A DNA stretch of 64,000 nt from Spirosoma pollinicola (GCF_002831565.1 NZ_CP025096.1:5124609-5188608), one strand, 5' to 3'; positions 8,242 through 17,447 are shown, counted from the first letter of the stretch. Numbers and translations are program-made. Notes: generated from the letters alone by a model not told the origin.

Positions 8242-9258
8242 ATGCGTATTCCAAAACGACACGGTTCCGGCCCAACCAGTAGCCTGAGCTACTTCTGGCT
8301 TGGCTTCTTTCTCCTAAGCTTATGGGTATCGCCGGTTCGCGCTCAGGTGTATGATCCCAGTAATCCAACGCCGGGGACGGGCAACACGATCAACGATCTG
8401 CCCGATCCTATGTACGTGCATACTGACTGGGGCTCCTCGCTCGACGTTCAAACCAAGGTCGATAACATCCTGCGCGTACGAGGCGGTGAGATCATGAGTG
8501 GCTTACAGGATTACCAGGTAGAGCTCACCGATCTTTTAATTGATAAGCTCAAGGACGAACTCGTCAAGATGTTCGCCGATATGATGCCCATTGGCTCAAT
8601 GGCCGAGAAGATCATCTCTGCGTATCAGAAGAAAAAGGACGAAAATCTAGCGAAAGCTATCGATCGGGTGAAGGTCCTGTCGAGGAATTCACTCAATAAG
8701 CAATTGAAAACCAAGTATCAGGATTTCAAAGTCAATTATGCCCGGATGAACGCTAAGTGGAAAAGCTTACCTGAACTTAAAAATTCGGTGGCCGATCACT
8801 TGTCGGAGAGCGAATACGATAAACTCTGGGGCGAACACGTGGTGGTAATGGATGGATTTAAGGATGAGGATACCCACAGCAAACTGAAGTGGCTTTATCC
8901 GGAAATCGATCCAAACGCGCCGGGCAACAAGGTAGAACATGGTTGGCACGCGTTTGTCTCCGATGCCGTCGTGATGGACGATGCAAAAAAATATAAGGAA
9001 CTACTCAAGACCATTTCTAACAAGGAATATGACAATGATGCCATGGAAGAAAATGAAATGGTGGCTTATTCTCATTATGACCGGATGGTGATGAAGCGGG
9101 CGATACTCGACCGTATGCGAGAACGGGTACGTAATCTACAGGGTATCAACAAGAAAGTTAATCAACACATACAGGGCAGTATGCGAAAAGATCAGCGTAA
9201 GCAATTGACCGACGCATTGGGCGGTAAGGATACCTATATGCCGCTACCAAAAAAATAA
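8242..9258 (+). CDS. Exported helical protein in the traI position, second copy
   Basis: 338 residues. The signal peptide ends after VSPVRAQ and a short Pro-rich linker (NPTPGTGNTINDLPDP) follows. The rest is a charged helical body with an amphipathic stretch (DNILRVRGGEIMSGL) reminiscent of membrane-interacting conjugation proteins. Linker composition, length and C-terminal charge pattern resemble the preceding gene product. A minor pilus or periplasmic stalk role (VirB5 place) is inferred from synteny only. Confidence 0.5.
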   Translation: MRIPKRHGSGPTSSLSYFWLGFFLLSLWVSPVRAQVYDPSNPTPGTGNTINDLPDPMYVHTDWGSSLDVQTKVDNILRVRGGEIMSGLQDYQVELTDLLIDKLKDELVKMFADMMPIGSMAEKIISAYQKKKDENLAKAIDRVKVLSRNSLNKQLKTKYQDFKVNYARMNAKWKSLPELKNSVADHLSESEYDKLWGEHVVVMDGFKDEDTHSKLKWLYPEIDPNAPGNKVEHGWHAFVSDAVVMDDAKKYKELLKTISNKEYDNDAMEENEMVAYSHYDRMVMKRAILDRMRERVRNLQGINKKVNQHIQGSMRKDQRKQLTDALGGKDTYMPLPKK

Positions 9259-9309
9259 GTAACCCAAGCGGGCGCTAAGCCCAACTGATCACCTTTTTTT
9301 TCAATTCCT

Positions 9310-10356
9310 ATGCAAGATTCAGTTGTTCAACAACTCGACACGTTAGTTAGCCAATTGCTTACGCAATACAGCTGGTTTATTGGTCTGGCCCAAGCCATTG
9401 GCGGTTTAGGTGCGCTTTGTTACGTGTTCACGCGGGTATGGGGTCATTTAGCCCGCAATGAAGAAATCGACATTGTACCGCTGTTTCGCCCGGTAGCGCT
9501 GGCGATCTGTTTGATGAGCTATGGTGGTATTGTGAACGGCGTTACCTCCTTAAGCGGAGCGCTTAATGAAATGACCCAACCCTTTATCGACAGCCAAAAA
9601 ACGCTGGTCGATAACCTAACCAAGCAGAAAAAGACAGCCGTAGCAGCCAAACGACAAAAAACGCTTGGCCTCATCGATTCAGATCATGACGGGGAAGAAA
9701 GCTGGATGGAGATATTGAAGGCGATGTTTGATGCGGATAGCGCCACCCAATTTGGAGCCGATATGATGAGTTATTCGGTCCAGAATGTTGTCGACCAGCT
9801 CATGACGACATTAGGCGAAGTCCTTTATCTCTTTGCCTTTTTATGCCTTAAATTTTTAGTCAGCTTCTTCATCGTGGTTTTGCTCATCACCGGTCCAATT
9901 ACGTTTGGGCTGGCCACGTTCGAATGGTTTTATTCCGGTCTGGCCGCCTGGTGTACCCGCGTGATCAACATGCTGATGTGGATACCAATTACCAATATTT
10001 TATCGGGTATGCTGGAAAGCATTCACGTGATGATGCTGCGTAAAGATCTGCAGCAATTAGCGGCTTCTACCGATAGCACCTTTACCCTCGATGATTTTAC
10101 CATGGTTATTTTTTACCTCATTGGAACAGTGGCGTACCTGACAGTGCCGATGGCCGCCAGTTGGGTGGTTGAATCCAGCGGAGCCGACCAAGCCATCAGC
10201 AAGACGCTGGGCGGAGCTAAGGCGGGCGGTGGCGTTCTGGGTGGCGTCGGTGGCGTTGGCGGTGGCGTCGCCCGGGGTGCGGGTCGCAGTGTTTCGGGTG
10301 GGTTCGAGCGAATCCGCGAATGGAACAGCAAACTGCCTACGCTCAATAGGATTTAA
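9310..10356 (+). CDS. traJ: TraJ, polytopic inner-membrane channel protein (VirB6/TrbL-like)
   Basis: 348 residues with about six to seven hydrophobic segments (near 20-38, 60-78, 165-190, 195-215, 220-240 and 270-290). This is the layout of TraJ, the VirB6/TrbL counterpart that forms part of the translocation channel. The C-terminal tail is a Gly/Val/Ala run (10217-10290), encoded by GGTGGCGT-type repeats, and ends basic. Low-complexity tails are common in this family. It is followed after 28 bp by traK. Confidence 0.85.
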   Translation: MQDSVVQQLDTLVSQLLTQYSWFIGLAQAIGGLGALCYVFTRVWGHLARNEEIDIVPLFRPVALAICLMSYGGIVNGVTSLSGALNEMTQPFIDSQKTLVDNLTKQKKTAVAAKRQKTLGLIDSDHDGEESWMEILKAMFDADSATQFGADMMSYSVQNVVDQLMTTLGEVLYLFAFLCLKFLVSFFIVVLLITGPITFGLATFEWFYSGLAAWCTRVINMLMWIPITNILSGMLESIHVMMLRKDLQQLAASTDSTFTLDDFTMVIFYLIGTVAYLTVPMAASWVVESSGADQAISKTLGGAKAGGGVLGGVGGVGGGVARGAGRSVSGGFERIREWNSKLPTLNRI

Positions 10357-10384
10357 TTATTCACTTATTCCTTACTAAAAGTTT

Positions 10385-11029
10385 ATGGAAGCTCCTCATT
10401 TCAGATCATTACACAACATTGAAACCTCGTTCAAGATGATTCGCACCGTCATGTTTGCGGTCATTTTGGGTACGCTCCTGCTGGCCAGCGGCATTGCCTG
10501 GTGGGCGTTCGATATCACCGAGAAGTCGCGTTCCCGGGTATACGTCATGGAAAACGGTAAAAGTATCATGCTGGCGCTGGCTCAGGATCACAACGTAAAC
10601 CGGAGTGCTGAGGCTAAAGACCATGTCCGTACTTTCCTACGGCTATTTTTTGACCTGGAGCCCGACAATCAGCAGATCCGTAAGACCATTGAAGAAGCTT
10701 CGTACCTGGGGGATGAATCCGTCGTCAGGCTTCACAAGGATTTCACCGAAAAAGGATACTATTCAGACTTAGTACAGGGCAACGTACACCAAAAGATCGA
10801 GATTGATCCGGAGTCAATTCAGGTAAATATGACGCAAAGCCCTTATTATTTCCGAGCTAAAGGCAAACAACTACTCGTTCGGGAATCGACGGTTACCTAC
10901 CGTAATCTGGATGTAGAAGGGTTTCTGATCGACGTTCAGCGGACCGATCGCAATCCGCATGGCTTTATGATTGAGCGGTTTCACCCGCTGGATAATTCCG
11001 ATATCCAGACCATCACCCGCAACCAATGA
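10385..11029 (+). CDS. traK: TraK, VirB8-like conjugation protein
   Basis: 214 residues: a short cytoplasmic N-terminus, one transmembrane helix (about 22-42) and a periplasmic domain with the family features AKDHVRTFLRLFFDLEP and FYRA/RESTVTYRNLDVEGF-type strands. It closely fits Bacteroides TraK, the VirB8 equivalent that nucleates assembly of the periplasmic core. Its stop codon overlaps the start of the next gene (ATGA), which suggests translational coupling. Confidence 0.88.
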   Translation: MEAPHFRSLHNIETSFKMIRTVMFAVILGTLLLASGIAWWAFDITEKSRSRVYVMENGKSIMLALAQDHNVNRSAEAKDHVRTFLRLFFDLEPDNQQIRKTIEEASYLGDESVVRLHKDFTEKGYYSDLVQGNVHQKIEIDPESIQVNMTQSPYYFRAKGKQLLVRESTVTYRNLDVEGFLIDVQRTDRNPHGFMIERFHPLDNSDIQTITRNQ

Positions 11030-11493
11030 GACAGCCGCTCCGTCGCCGTAACGGGCATTCGTTTGAACCCGATACCGCTTTAGCTCCTCAGCCCCGGTGG
11101 CTGTCAAGTCTATGGATGGGAAAACTAAACAACTCCTACCACCAGGCGACCAATTGGGTGACCGGGTGGCTTACGCTTCGAATCCGAACCTGGGAAAGCC
11201 AAACCTCAGTTAGCCAGCGTCGTCGGCAAGTGCTGCTGTTTTTCGGCCTGATTGGACTTTTCTGGCTCATTCGGTTGCTCTACCTGTTTTATCAACTGCC
11301 CCCGCTCTCCGCTTTGGTACCAGCCGTTGGCCAACTCGCCACTGAAACCAATGTAAGTCAATCAAAATCCCGACGGGGATCGTCCAGTGATTCGACCCAT
11401 AAAGCCGACTACTTGGAAGCCCGGTCTGGCGTGACCCGGTCTGGGGTGACCCGCCGCGGCCCGGATCAGCTCCCTCAACCGAATAAGAACTAA
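11026..11493 (+). CDS. TraL-like single-pass membrane protein
   Basis: 155 residues with a basic, Trp/Arg-rich N-terminal half, one transmembrane helix (about 67-87, FFGLIGLFWLIRLLYLFY) and a short, variable C-terminal tail. The tail holds a duplicated SGVTR motif encoded by a 15-bp direct repeat. Its position between traK and traM and its membrane topology are those of TraL (DUF3989), though it is longer than usual. It overlaps traK by 4 bp. Assigned by synteny and topology. Confidence 0.55.
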   Translation: MRQPLRRRNGHSFEPDTALAPQPRWLSSLWMGKLNNSYHQATNWVTGWLTLRIRTWESQTSVSQRRRQVLLFFGLIGLFWLIRLLYLFYQLPPLSALVPAVGQLATETNVSQSKSRRGSSSDSTHKADYLEARSGVTRSGVTRRGPDQLPQPNKN

Positions 11494-11514
11494 TATTTAC
11501 CTTTCTAATCAACA

Positions 11515-12948
11515 ATGGAAACGCAAAAACGATCACTAAAAGATTTATTCGGGGACAAACGATTTCTGTGGAGTATCCCTGTGTTTTTAGTCCTGGTTGG
11601 GGCTTTTCTGTGGGTTGTTTCCTCTTCTCCCGAGAAAGAAGCGCCCCCGCAGGCACCCTCGGTAATCAACACCCGGGTACCCTCGGCCAAAACCGATACG
11701 TCCCTGAGCAAAACCAACAAGCTGGATTTACAGACGGAAGCCGCAGTGGGTGCATCCACACCGGGTGAGAATCCACAGGCATCGAACATGCAGGGGATTC
11801 CGGACGCGAATGAATACGTATACGGGAGCCGTTACAAAACCCCATCGGGCCGGTCAATGAGTCACTTGGATTCAACTGTCTACGAACCCAATCGACCATC
11901 CCGGCGAAGTCAGTCCAGTGCGGGCGCATTTCCCGATGTTGTCAATCACCGGTCATCGGGTAGCCGCGGCTCCTCTTCATTTCCGCTGGCGGAATCCGAT
12001 AGCCGTCTGGACGATGACGATTCCCCCACCACCTCGTCCCAGCAGGCTAAAGAACAGGCCGATAAAAAAGCGAAGTTGCAGATGGCACTCGATAAGCAGG
12101 CGAAGCTGGAACGGCTGTTAACCGAGTATAAACAGGATAAGGCGACGCGCGAAGCCCGGGAACAGGACAAAACAAAAGCGCTTAAAGTAGTTACCGATGA
12201 GGAGGGGCGGATGGCTGTCCCGATCACTTCGTTGACCGGCCGTGATTATACCGGGCGCAATTCTTTTTTTGGTTTGTACACGGAAGATGCCCGTAAAGCC
12301 CAGCAGCGGTTATTGGACGCTGAAGTAGGTACCATTCGGGCGATGGTTTACGGCGACCAGGAAATCAGTAGTATGGGATCGCGCATCAAAATCCGTCTGC
12401 TCGAACCGCTTTATATTCGGGGTATCGTTATACCCGCCAATACCCTTTTATATGGTATGGGACAGTTCGCTGGTCAACGCATCAATTTATTGATTCGATC
12501 CATTCAGTATCAGAATCGTTTATTTCCAACCAATATCCAGGTGTACGATATGGATGGCATGGCGGGCCTCTACGTGCCGAATATGACGAATCTGGATCTG
12601 GCCAAACAGACGGCCGCGCAGGTTGCGCAAAGTGGCGGTGGCGGTGGCCTGGGGGGTGGGCTTTACGTCAATTCATCGCCGAGCGCCGTTCTGGCATCAG
12701 CCGGACTACAGGCGGGTCAGCAAATAACCCAAGGCGTAAAGCAAGGTCTCGCCCGGAAAGCGCAAATGCAGCGGGCCTATCTTAAGAACAATTACTTCGT
12801 ACTGCTGCGTACTGTCGACCGCACCGAACAAGGGGGTACTGGTTCTGTCGGTACACTAGGCAACTCACCAATTATGCCGGTCTCTAGTCCGATAACCGAA
12901 AAGCAAATGCAGTTACAGATGCTTCAAAATATTATGAAGGAACAGTAA
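11515..12948 (+). CDS. traM: TraM, VirB10-like conjugation protein
   Basis: 477 residues: a cytoplasmic N-terminus, a transmembrane helix (about 19-37), a long Pro/Ser-rich periplasmic linker with a coiled-coil stretch (180-215, rich in Ala, Lys and Gln), and a C-terminal domain from ~275. The domain carries the family motifs RAMVYGDQ, IRLLEPLYIRG, IPANTLLYGMG and VYDMDGMAGLYVP. This is TraM (DUF3714), the VirB10 counterpart that spans the envelope and gates the channel with TraN. A Gly-rich loop (GGGGGLGGGLY) near 375-385 is typical. Confidence 0.9.
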   Translation: METQKRSLKDLFGDKRFLWSIPVFLVLVGAFLWVVSSSPEKEAPPQAPSVINTRVPSAKTDTSLSKTNKLDLQTEAAVGASTPGENPQASNMQGIPDANEYVYGSRYKTPSGRSMSHLDSTVYEPNRPSRRSQSSAGAFPDVVNHRSSGSRGSSSFPLAESDSRLDDDDSPTTSSQQAKEQADKKAKLQMALDKQAKLERLLTEYKQDKATREAREQDKTKALKVVTDEEGRMAVPITSLTGRDYTGRNSFFGLYTEDARKAQQRLLDAEVGTIRAMVYGDQEISSMGSRIKIRLLEPLYIRGIVIPANTLLYGMGQFAGQRINLLIRSIQYQNRLFPTNIQVYDMDGMAGLYVPNMTNLDLAKQTAAQVAQSGGGGGLGGGLYVNSSPSAVLASAGLQAGQQITQGVKQGLARKAQMQRAYLKNNYFVLLRTVDRTEQGGTGSVGTLGNSPIMPVSSPITEKQMQLQMLQNIMKEQ

Positions 12949-13010
12949 ATCCTGCCGGACGCTGGTCCCTGAAGGCCAGCCTTGTTTAACCTTTATTCGC
13001 CAAACTTTTT

Positions 13011-14414
13011 ATGAACGCTTATTTTTTTCGACCTGTTGGCCTGATTTACTTCACCGGTATCAGCCTGTTGGTAACCATCGGAGCTTCAGCTCAATCAGCA
13101 GGAACTAACCGGCCTGCCTCCGCTCCTGGTCAACCAGCTACCGTAGCCTACGCTACTGGACGCCCGTTTCGCCATACGTTCACGGCTGCCCTGCCCAGCC
13201 GGGGTCTATTGACAAGCCCTTCAGCCTCGACGGCCACAGCGCCGGTCAGAAAGCCAGCCACTGTGGCCGGGGCAACGCCTTCCGTTAAACCGATGCCGGC
13301 AGGCTTCCGGCAAGTGACTACCGAGCAAACTGGCGCAAAGCTGGTGAAGCCTGATACGTTACCCTCGTTTGGCGCGCCTAAAGTAGTGCCAAGCTCGAGC
13401 GAAAAACGATTTATAGCGGCCCCTTCGAGATCGGATACAAAATCCGTGTCGGCGCACTCTCCCGTTCCGGAGAGCGATGATCAGGCCGTTCCGGCCAGCC
13501 AGATTGATGATACACCTCTCGCCGAGATGACCATTGTCAATAATAACGCGCACGCCCTGCGGGTACCCGCCATACCGATCCGAGACTATAATGTTGTCAA
13601 ATCGTATTATACGGAGTTGCCCTATAACAAGACGATATCCATTATTTTCCCAACGCCGATTAAATCAGTCGATCTGGGGTCGCGCGATATTATTGCCGAT
13701 AAAGCGTCCGACGTGGAGAACGTGTTGAAGGTAAAAGCCAGTAAAGTGGGTTTTAACGAAACGAATTTTAGCGTCATTACCACCGATGGGAAATTCTATT
13801 CATTCGTGGCCAACTATAACGAGCAACCCGCCTTGTTGGCGCTCAACCTGACCATGAACACAATGGCTTTGGAGGGCCCCGCCCGCGTGGGTGGATCGCG
13901 GGAGGATTCTGAAGAATTCATCAATGGCCTCAATGCCAAAGATGGCGTTATTCAGTTTTCGGGGATTCGGGCCTCCGCTTCGGAAGTAGTGTATAACTGC
14001 GATCAGGTGAATCACAAACGGCGGACGATTCGTCACCTAGGCGTATCAGAAAATCTGATGGAGGCCACCATTCGTGGCTTTTACGTGAAAGACAACGTCA
14101 TGTACGTCAAATTACAATTGAAAAATAAGTCAAACATCAATTACGATATTGACTACATGCGCTTTTTTATCGTAGACAAGACCATTGCGAAACGAACGAC
14201 GTTCCAGGAAACCGAAATCGTTCCTTTTTACGTGCACAATAATGGCATCCGGGTCATACCGGGACACCAAAAAATGGAACAGGTTCTCGCTTTCCAGAAA
14301 TTTACCATTCCCGATAACAAACGGATTCTGGTGCAGATCAATGAAGCGGGTGGAGGAAGAGCCCTCACCTTTTTGATGAATAACGAGGACATCATGAACT
14401 CCGGAAAACTTTAA
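13011..14414 (+). CDS. traN: TraN, VirB9-like conjugation protein
   Basis: 467 residues: signal peptide (to about residue 27), a long low-complexity Pro/Ala/Ser region to ~165, then the conserved TraN (DUF4138) domain. Recognisable features are ISIIFPTPIKSVDLGSRDII, VLKVKA and TDGKFYSF. TraN is the VirB9-type outer-membrane-complex partner of TraM. The extended disordered N-terminal region is longer than in Bacteroides TraN. It is followed after 5 bp by traO. Confidence 0.9.
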   Translation: MNAYFFRPVGLIYFTGISLLVTIGASAQSAGTNRPASAPGQPATVAYATGRPFRHTFTAALPSRGLLTSPSASTATAPVRKPATVAGATPSVKPMPAGFRQVTTEQTGAKLVKPDTLPSFGAPKVVPSSSEKRFIAAPSRSDTKSVSAHSPVPESDDQAVPASQIDDTPLAEMTIVNNNAHALRVPAIPIRDYNVVKSYYTELPYNKTISIIFPTPIKSVDLGSRDIIADKASDVENVLKVKASKVGFNETNFSVITTDGKFYSFVANYNEQPALLALNLTMNTMALEGPARVGGSREDSEEFINGLNAKDGVIQFSGIRASASEVVYNCDQVNHKRRTIRHLGVSENLMEATIRGFYVKDNVMYVKLQLKNKSNINYDIDYMRFFIVDKTIAKRTTFQETEIVPFYVHNNGIRVIPGHQKMEQVLAFQKFTIPDNKRILVQINEAGGGRALTFLMNNEDIMNSGKL

Positions 14415-14419
14415 TTCAC

Positions 14420-15019
14420 ATGAGACTACTTCGTTTTCTTCCATTCGCCCTGCTACTGGCTTTCGAGTTACTGAGCCACAGCAGTTTCGGCCAGCGCCAT
14501 CGCAAAGGTCAGTACGCCTTTTCCCTGCAGGGAGGGATTATGGACCGCTTTCCAAGGGGGATTAACCTGCGGGCTAATCAGCAGGGAAGTCTGGTGCGAA
14601 CTGATTTCGTTCGCTACACCCGTTCGGAACATTACTGGAAAATTGGCTATCAATACGACCGTAAATTCTATCAACCACTGGGTGTCCAGGTGATAAGCGA
14701 GCGGCATACCCTAGGCATCGACTACGCGCCAATATCGCTTCACGATTACCGAAGGACCTTTTACATCTCCCCCGTACTTGGCCTATTTACTGGCCTGGAG
14801 ATTGTCAATCAGGACCAGCACGACCTACCCATTGGTTTCATCGGTGCCCAGAGTCATTTTACGTTTGGAGGGACTATCGGCTTGGAAGCCGAAGTGTTTT
14901 TGACCGATCGAATCTCGTTGATTGGTGGGATTACCGAACGATGGTATGCCGTGAGTGATCTTAACCGCCTGCATACCCAGGCTCAACTGGGACTTCGTTT
15001 CACCTTCGACTCGTTTTAA
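14420..15019 (+). CDS. traO: TraO, outer-membrane conjugation protein
   Basis: 199 residues with a signal peptide (to about 24, SSFGQ) and alternating beta-strand patterning to a terminal aromatic (TFDSF), as in small outer-membrane barrels. Position after traN and the opening KGQYAFSLQGGIMD fit TraO of Bacteroidota conjugation operons. It probably anchors or completes the outer-membrane part of the channel. Confidence 0.75.
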   Translation: MRLLRFLPFALLLAFELLSHSSFGQRHRKGQYAFSLQGGIMDRFPRGINLRANQQGSLVRTDFVRYTRSEHYWKIGYQYDRKFYQPLGVQVISERHTLGIDYAPISLHDYRRTFYISPVLGLFTGLEIVNQDQHDLPIGFIGAQSHFTFGGTIGLEAEVFLTDRISLIGGITERWYAVSDLNRLHTQAQLGLRFTFDSF

Positions 15020-15030
15020 CCGGCCAAATC

Positions 15031-15447
15031 ATGAAAAACAAATTAGTTTACCTTATCGTCATGGCGACGGGCCTTCTGCTGGGAAGCTGCATGAGTGATG
15101 ATCTTGGCTTGCAGACCCAGACTCCGTTCAGCGTGTCGACTACCAACACGCCCGCGCTGGTGCAAGCAAAAGATACCGTTGAATTTCGCTTACTCATCAA
15201 TCCCAGCCCTTATCTCTCGGCAACTTCCTACCGGGTCAGTTTTCAGAACACCGACTCAAGCCTCCCCGTAGCGGTTAAAATAGGCAGGCAGTTGGCTGCT
15301 CAGGGCGAGTGGCTCTCAATAAATGATCTGTCTCCCTGGATTGCGGTTCGGTGTGATTCGGTTGGCCAGCCCAAGCTTTTATTTTACGTTAAAAATCAGT
15401 CGGGTGATTTACAAACGGTCGAAGTTAGTTATACCTCCGCCAAGTAA
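15031..15447 (+). CDS. traQ: TraQ-like lipoprotein (DUF3872)
   Basis: A 138-residue lipoprotein: signal sequence with lipobox LLLGSC (Cys at residue ~20), acidic residues after the Cys, then one small beta domain. The segment TPFSVSTTNTPALVQAKDTVEFRL matches the start of the TraQ/DUF3872 domain. It is the last gene of the + strand tra operon and is followed by a strong bidirectional terminator. traP (primase), often found between traO and traQ, is missing here. Confidence 0.72.
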   Translation: MKNKLVYLIVMATGLLLGSCMSDDLGLQTQTPFSVSTTNTPALVQAKDTVEFRLLINPSPYLSATSYRVSFQNTDSSLPVAVKIGRQLAAQGEWLSINDLSPWIAVRCDSVGQPKLLFYVKNQSGDLQTVEVSYTSAK

Positions 15448-15459
15448 ACCATTTACAAT

Positions 15460-15492
15460 AAAAAAGCCGCAGGATCGATCCTGCGGCTTTTT
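15460..15492. terminator. Bidirectional Rho-independent terminator closing the tra operon
   Basis: A perfect palindromic stem (AAAAGCCGCAGGATC and its complement) with an A-run on one side and a T-run on the other. It sits between convergent genes: traQ (+) ends at 15447 and the next gene (-) ends at 15507. Confidence 0.92.
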
Positions 15493-15506
15493 TGTGGACT
15501 CAGGCC

Positions 15507-15980
15507 TTACATAGACGGCTTGCTTTGGTGCTTGATCAAATGAGATGGCAGATCCAGCAAATATTGAACCTGACCCTGCAACTGGGTAAGTACCAGCAGT
15601 AGAAACTGTAAATCGCCCAGTTCCCAGCTGGTTTCCTCCCGAACGCGAACCAACAGTAACTGGGTGATGAGCGGCTCATCGATTGGTAAGCTTTTAATCA
15701 TACCGGGAGGCATCGCCTGGAGCTGCTTCCAGATATACGCCCGGCAGTCCGCCAGAAGTAAAACCACGGCGAGCTCGTCCTCCATGTGTAAGCCCCGCAA
15801 GAGATCAATAACATTATTGAAGGTAAACGGTCGTCGCCCGCCGCGTTTATTGTAATAGGAGGCCTGGGAATCAGCCCAAAAAGGCTGTACATGGGAAAAC
15901 CGTTTTCCTTGCAGCTTCACTAGTAACAGTTGCTGGATTGCCTGATATTGTTCGAGAAGAGCTTCGAGAGAAAGTTGCAT
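15507..15980 (-). CDS. Hypothetical protein, 157 aa
   Basis: Unrecognised helical, Leu/Gln-rich soluble protein. I chose the ATG at 15980, not the one at 16001, because a complete terminator hairpin plus T-run (15984-16013) covers the longer start. That puts the hairpin directly against the start codon, an unusual arrangement suggesting attenuation. No promoter module of the kind seen in later genes is present. It converges on the tra operon. Confidence 0.65.
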   Translation of the reverse strand: MQLSLEALLEQYQAIQQLLLVKLQGKRFSHVQPFWADSQASYYNKRGGRRPFTFNNVIDLLRGLHMEDELAVVLLLADCRAYIWKQLQAMPPGMIKSLPIDEPLITQLLLVRVREETSWELGDLQFLLLVLTQLQGQVQYLLDLPSHLIKHQSKPSM

Positions 15981-15983
15981 GGT

Positions 15984-16013
15984 AAAAAAAAGCCGGGCCA
16001 TTCCTGGCCTGGC
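15984..16013 (-). terminator. Terminator hairpin abutting the start codon of the 157-aa gene
   Basis: On the - strand: a 9-bp stem (TGGCCTGGC family, one G-T pair) with a 4-nt loop, followed by eight T. It ends 3 nt before the ATG at 15980. It may simply end the upstream 94-aa gene, or act as an attenuator for the downstream one. Confidence 0.75.
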
Positions 16014-16097
16014 CGTGTAAAAAACTTTAAACCCGACAGGCGGGCAATTCGATTACGTTGTCAATAGGGCAGCGGTTTGTCCAGTCTGCCGGCGCAG

Positions 16098-16382
16098 TTA
16101 TCCGGCTAGGCTTGAGGCAACTACCTTGGGCCGAGGCTTTGCCTGGGACGCAGGTTGATTATATGAATTTGGCAGTACGTTCTGATCCCGTGAATCGTCC
16201 CCGGACCCTACCTGAATCGTACGGCGACGAACGACGACTTTACGCACAGGGGCCTCCAGCGAAGGCAGAGTAGGCTTCAAGGCTCTCCCGATAAACTTCG
16301 CGATAAGGGCGATTACATACGTGCCAACCAGGAATCCAACTAAAAAAATGACAAACATGGCCATTGTAATAACAACGGGCAC
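16098..16382 (-). CDS. Small membrane-anchored protein, 94 aa
   Basis: Hydrophobic N-terminal helix (residues ~3-28, VVITMAMFVIFLVGFLVGTY) followed by a basic segment with RKVVVRRRT and a polar C-terminal tail. No family is recognised. Composition and a single clear membrane helix support a real gene. An internal Met at residue 8 could be the start. It is followed by a terminator-like hairpin at 15984-16013. Confidence 0.6.
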   Translation of the reverse strand: MPVVITMAMFVIFLVGFLVGTYVIALIAKFIGRALKPTLPSLEAPVRKVVVRRRTIQVGSGDDSRDQNVLPNSYNQPASQAKPRPKVVASSLAG

Positions 16383-16581
16383 ATCTTCCGTTATTAATAA
16401 GCGAAAGGTACTGTCTATTAAAGAATTCTCAAAATTTAAGCGCGTTATTTTGCCCCTAGCGCTACCATATCTTCCCAGTAGTCTCTCCAGGATTAAGCGA
16501 GCGTTCGTATCGCTTGTCCCCGCTAAATGGCTTTGGCAACAGAGATTGCAGTGGTTCTAATTAATTGATTACCGATGGCTG

Positions 16582-16950
16582 TTAATCGACGTCCGATCGT
16601 GAAAAGTTTAGGTATAGTTGATTCCAGAAGTCTAATCTCATTTCCGGTGAATGTGCTTTTACAGGCTGCACGGTCAAATTATAACTATCACCAATGGAAC
16701 CCCCAGGCTCTTTTGGCTGCATGGTCCAACTTATTGTAAATTCGTCTTCATACCTCAGAATATCGCCTTTTAATTGTTGCGTCTCAAAGTTTCCTTCATC
16801 TGGTAGTAGGCCACATTCATAATGATCTGTTGCAATACTTCTGGCGAAATCCTCAGCCATTTTCCGATTAGTGAACATCAGATAGTGAGTCCCCTCTGAC
16901 CGATCATTACGATCAAAGCGCTCAACAATCAACAAATGGGTCGCATCCAT
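16582..16950 (-). CDS. Hypothetical protein, 122 aa
   Basis: Small soluble protein with alternating strand/helix pattern (MDATHLLIVERFDRND, then a helix with FARSIATDHY and a strand FTISWTMQP). It might be a compact alpha/beta fold. No known domain is recognised. It lies alone on the - strand with about 200 bp of upstream gap and shares no promoter module with its neighbours. Confidence 0.6.
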   Translation of the reverse strand: MDATHLLIVERFDRNDRSEGTHYLMFTNRKMAEDFARSIATDHYECGLLPDEGNFETQQLKGDILRYEDEFTISWTMQPKEPGGSIGDSYNLTVQPVKAHSPEMRLDFWNQLYLNFSRSDVD

Positions 16951-17030
16951 GGTAATTAAGTTCGTAATCAGTTAAATTCCTCCGTTAGCGTCGTTACCTC
17001 TCCGGCTGATCAGCCAAATAACAGCCCTTA

Positions 17031-17447
17031 TTAGTCGGGATTGTCAGGTAACGCGTTAAGCGCGTTAAGCCATGGTTTTAAGTCCGTCGCTTGCAACAAC
17101 TGGTGAAGATACCGGGTCTGTCCTGGCGGGACAGTTTGGAGCAGGGCCGCAAGCAGGTTTTCCGCTAACTGAGTCAGGACCGACCCGGCTTGGGGCAGCC
17201 AGCCTTGCCGTTGCTCATACGCCTGGAACACAGCGATCAGATAGGCCACTTCATTAGCCGCCTGCTGCTGACCGTCCGTCTGATGCGCCACGGCGGTCCG
17301 CCGAAGCGGTGCCAGGCTGATATAACCAAGTGGGCCTAAGGCTACGAGCTGACCAGCCGTTACGGGTAAATGCGTGTAGATGCACCGCAAAGGCCAATTC
17401 CCGACGGGGACTGTTACAAGGGGAAAGGTTTGCGGTGTCGTATTCAT
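17031..17447 (-). CDS. Hypothetical protein, 138 aa
   Basis: Leu/Gln/Ala-rich helical protein with a Pro-rich start (LVTVPVGNWPLRCIYTHLPV). No family recognised. A TATCTTTAT -7-like box lies at 17467-17475, about 20 bp before the ATG, and an inverted repeat CGTATACTGGTATACG lies at 17589-17604, which may be an operator. Confidence 0.6.
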   Translation of the reverse strand: MNTTPQTFPLVTVPVGNWPLRCIYTHLPVTAGQLVALGPLGYISLAPLRRTAVAHQTDGQQQAANEVAYLIAVFQAYEQRQGWLPQAGSVLTQLAENLLAALLQTVPPGQTRYLHQLLQATDLKPWLNALNALPDNPD

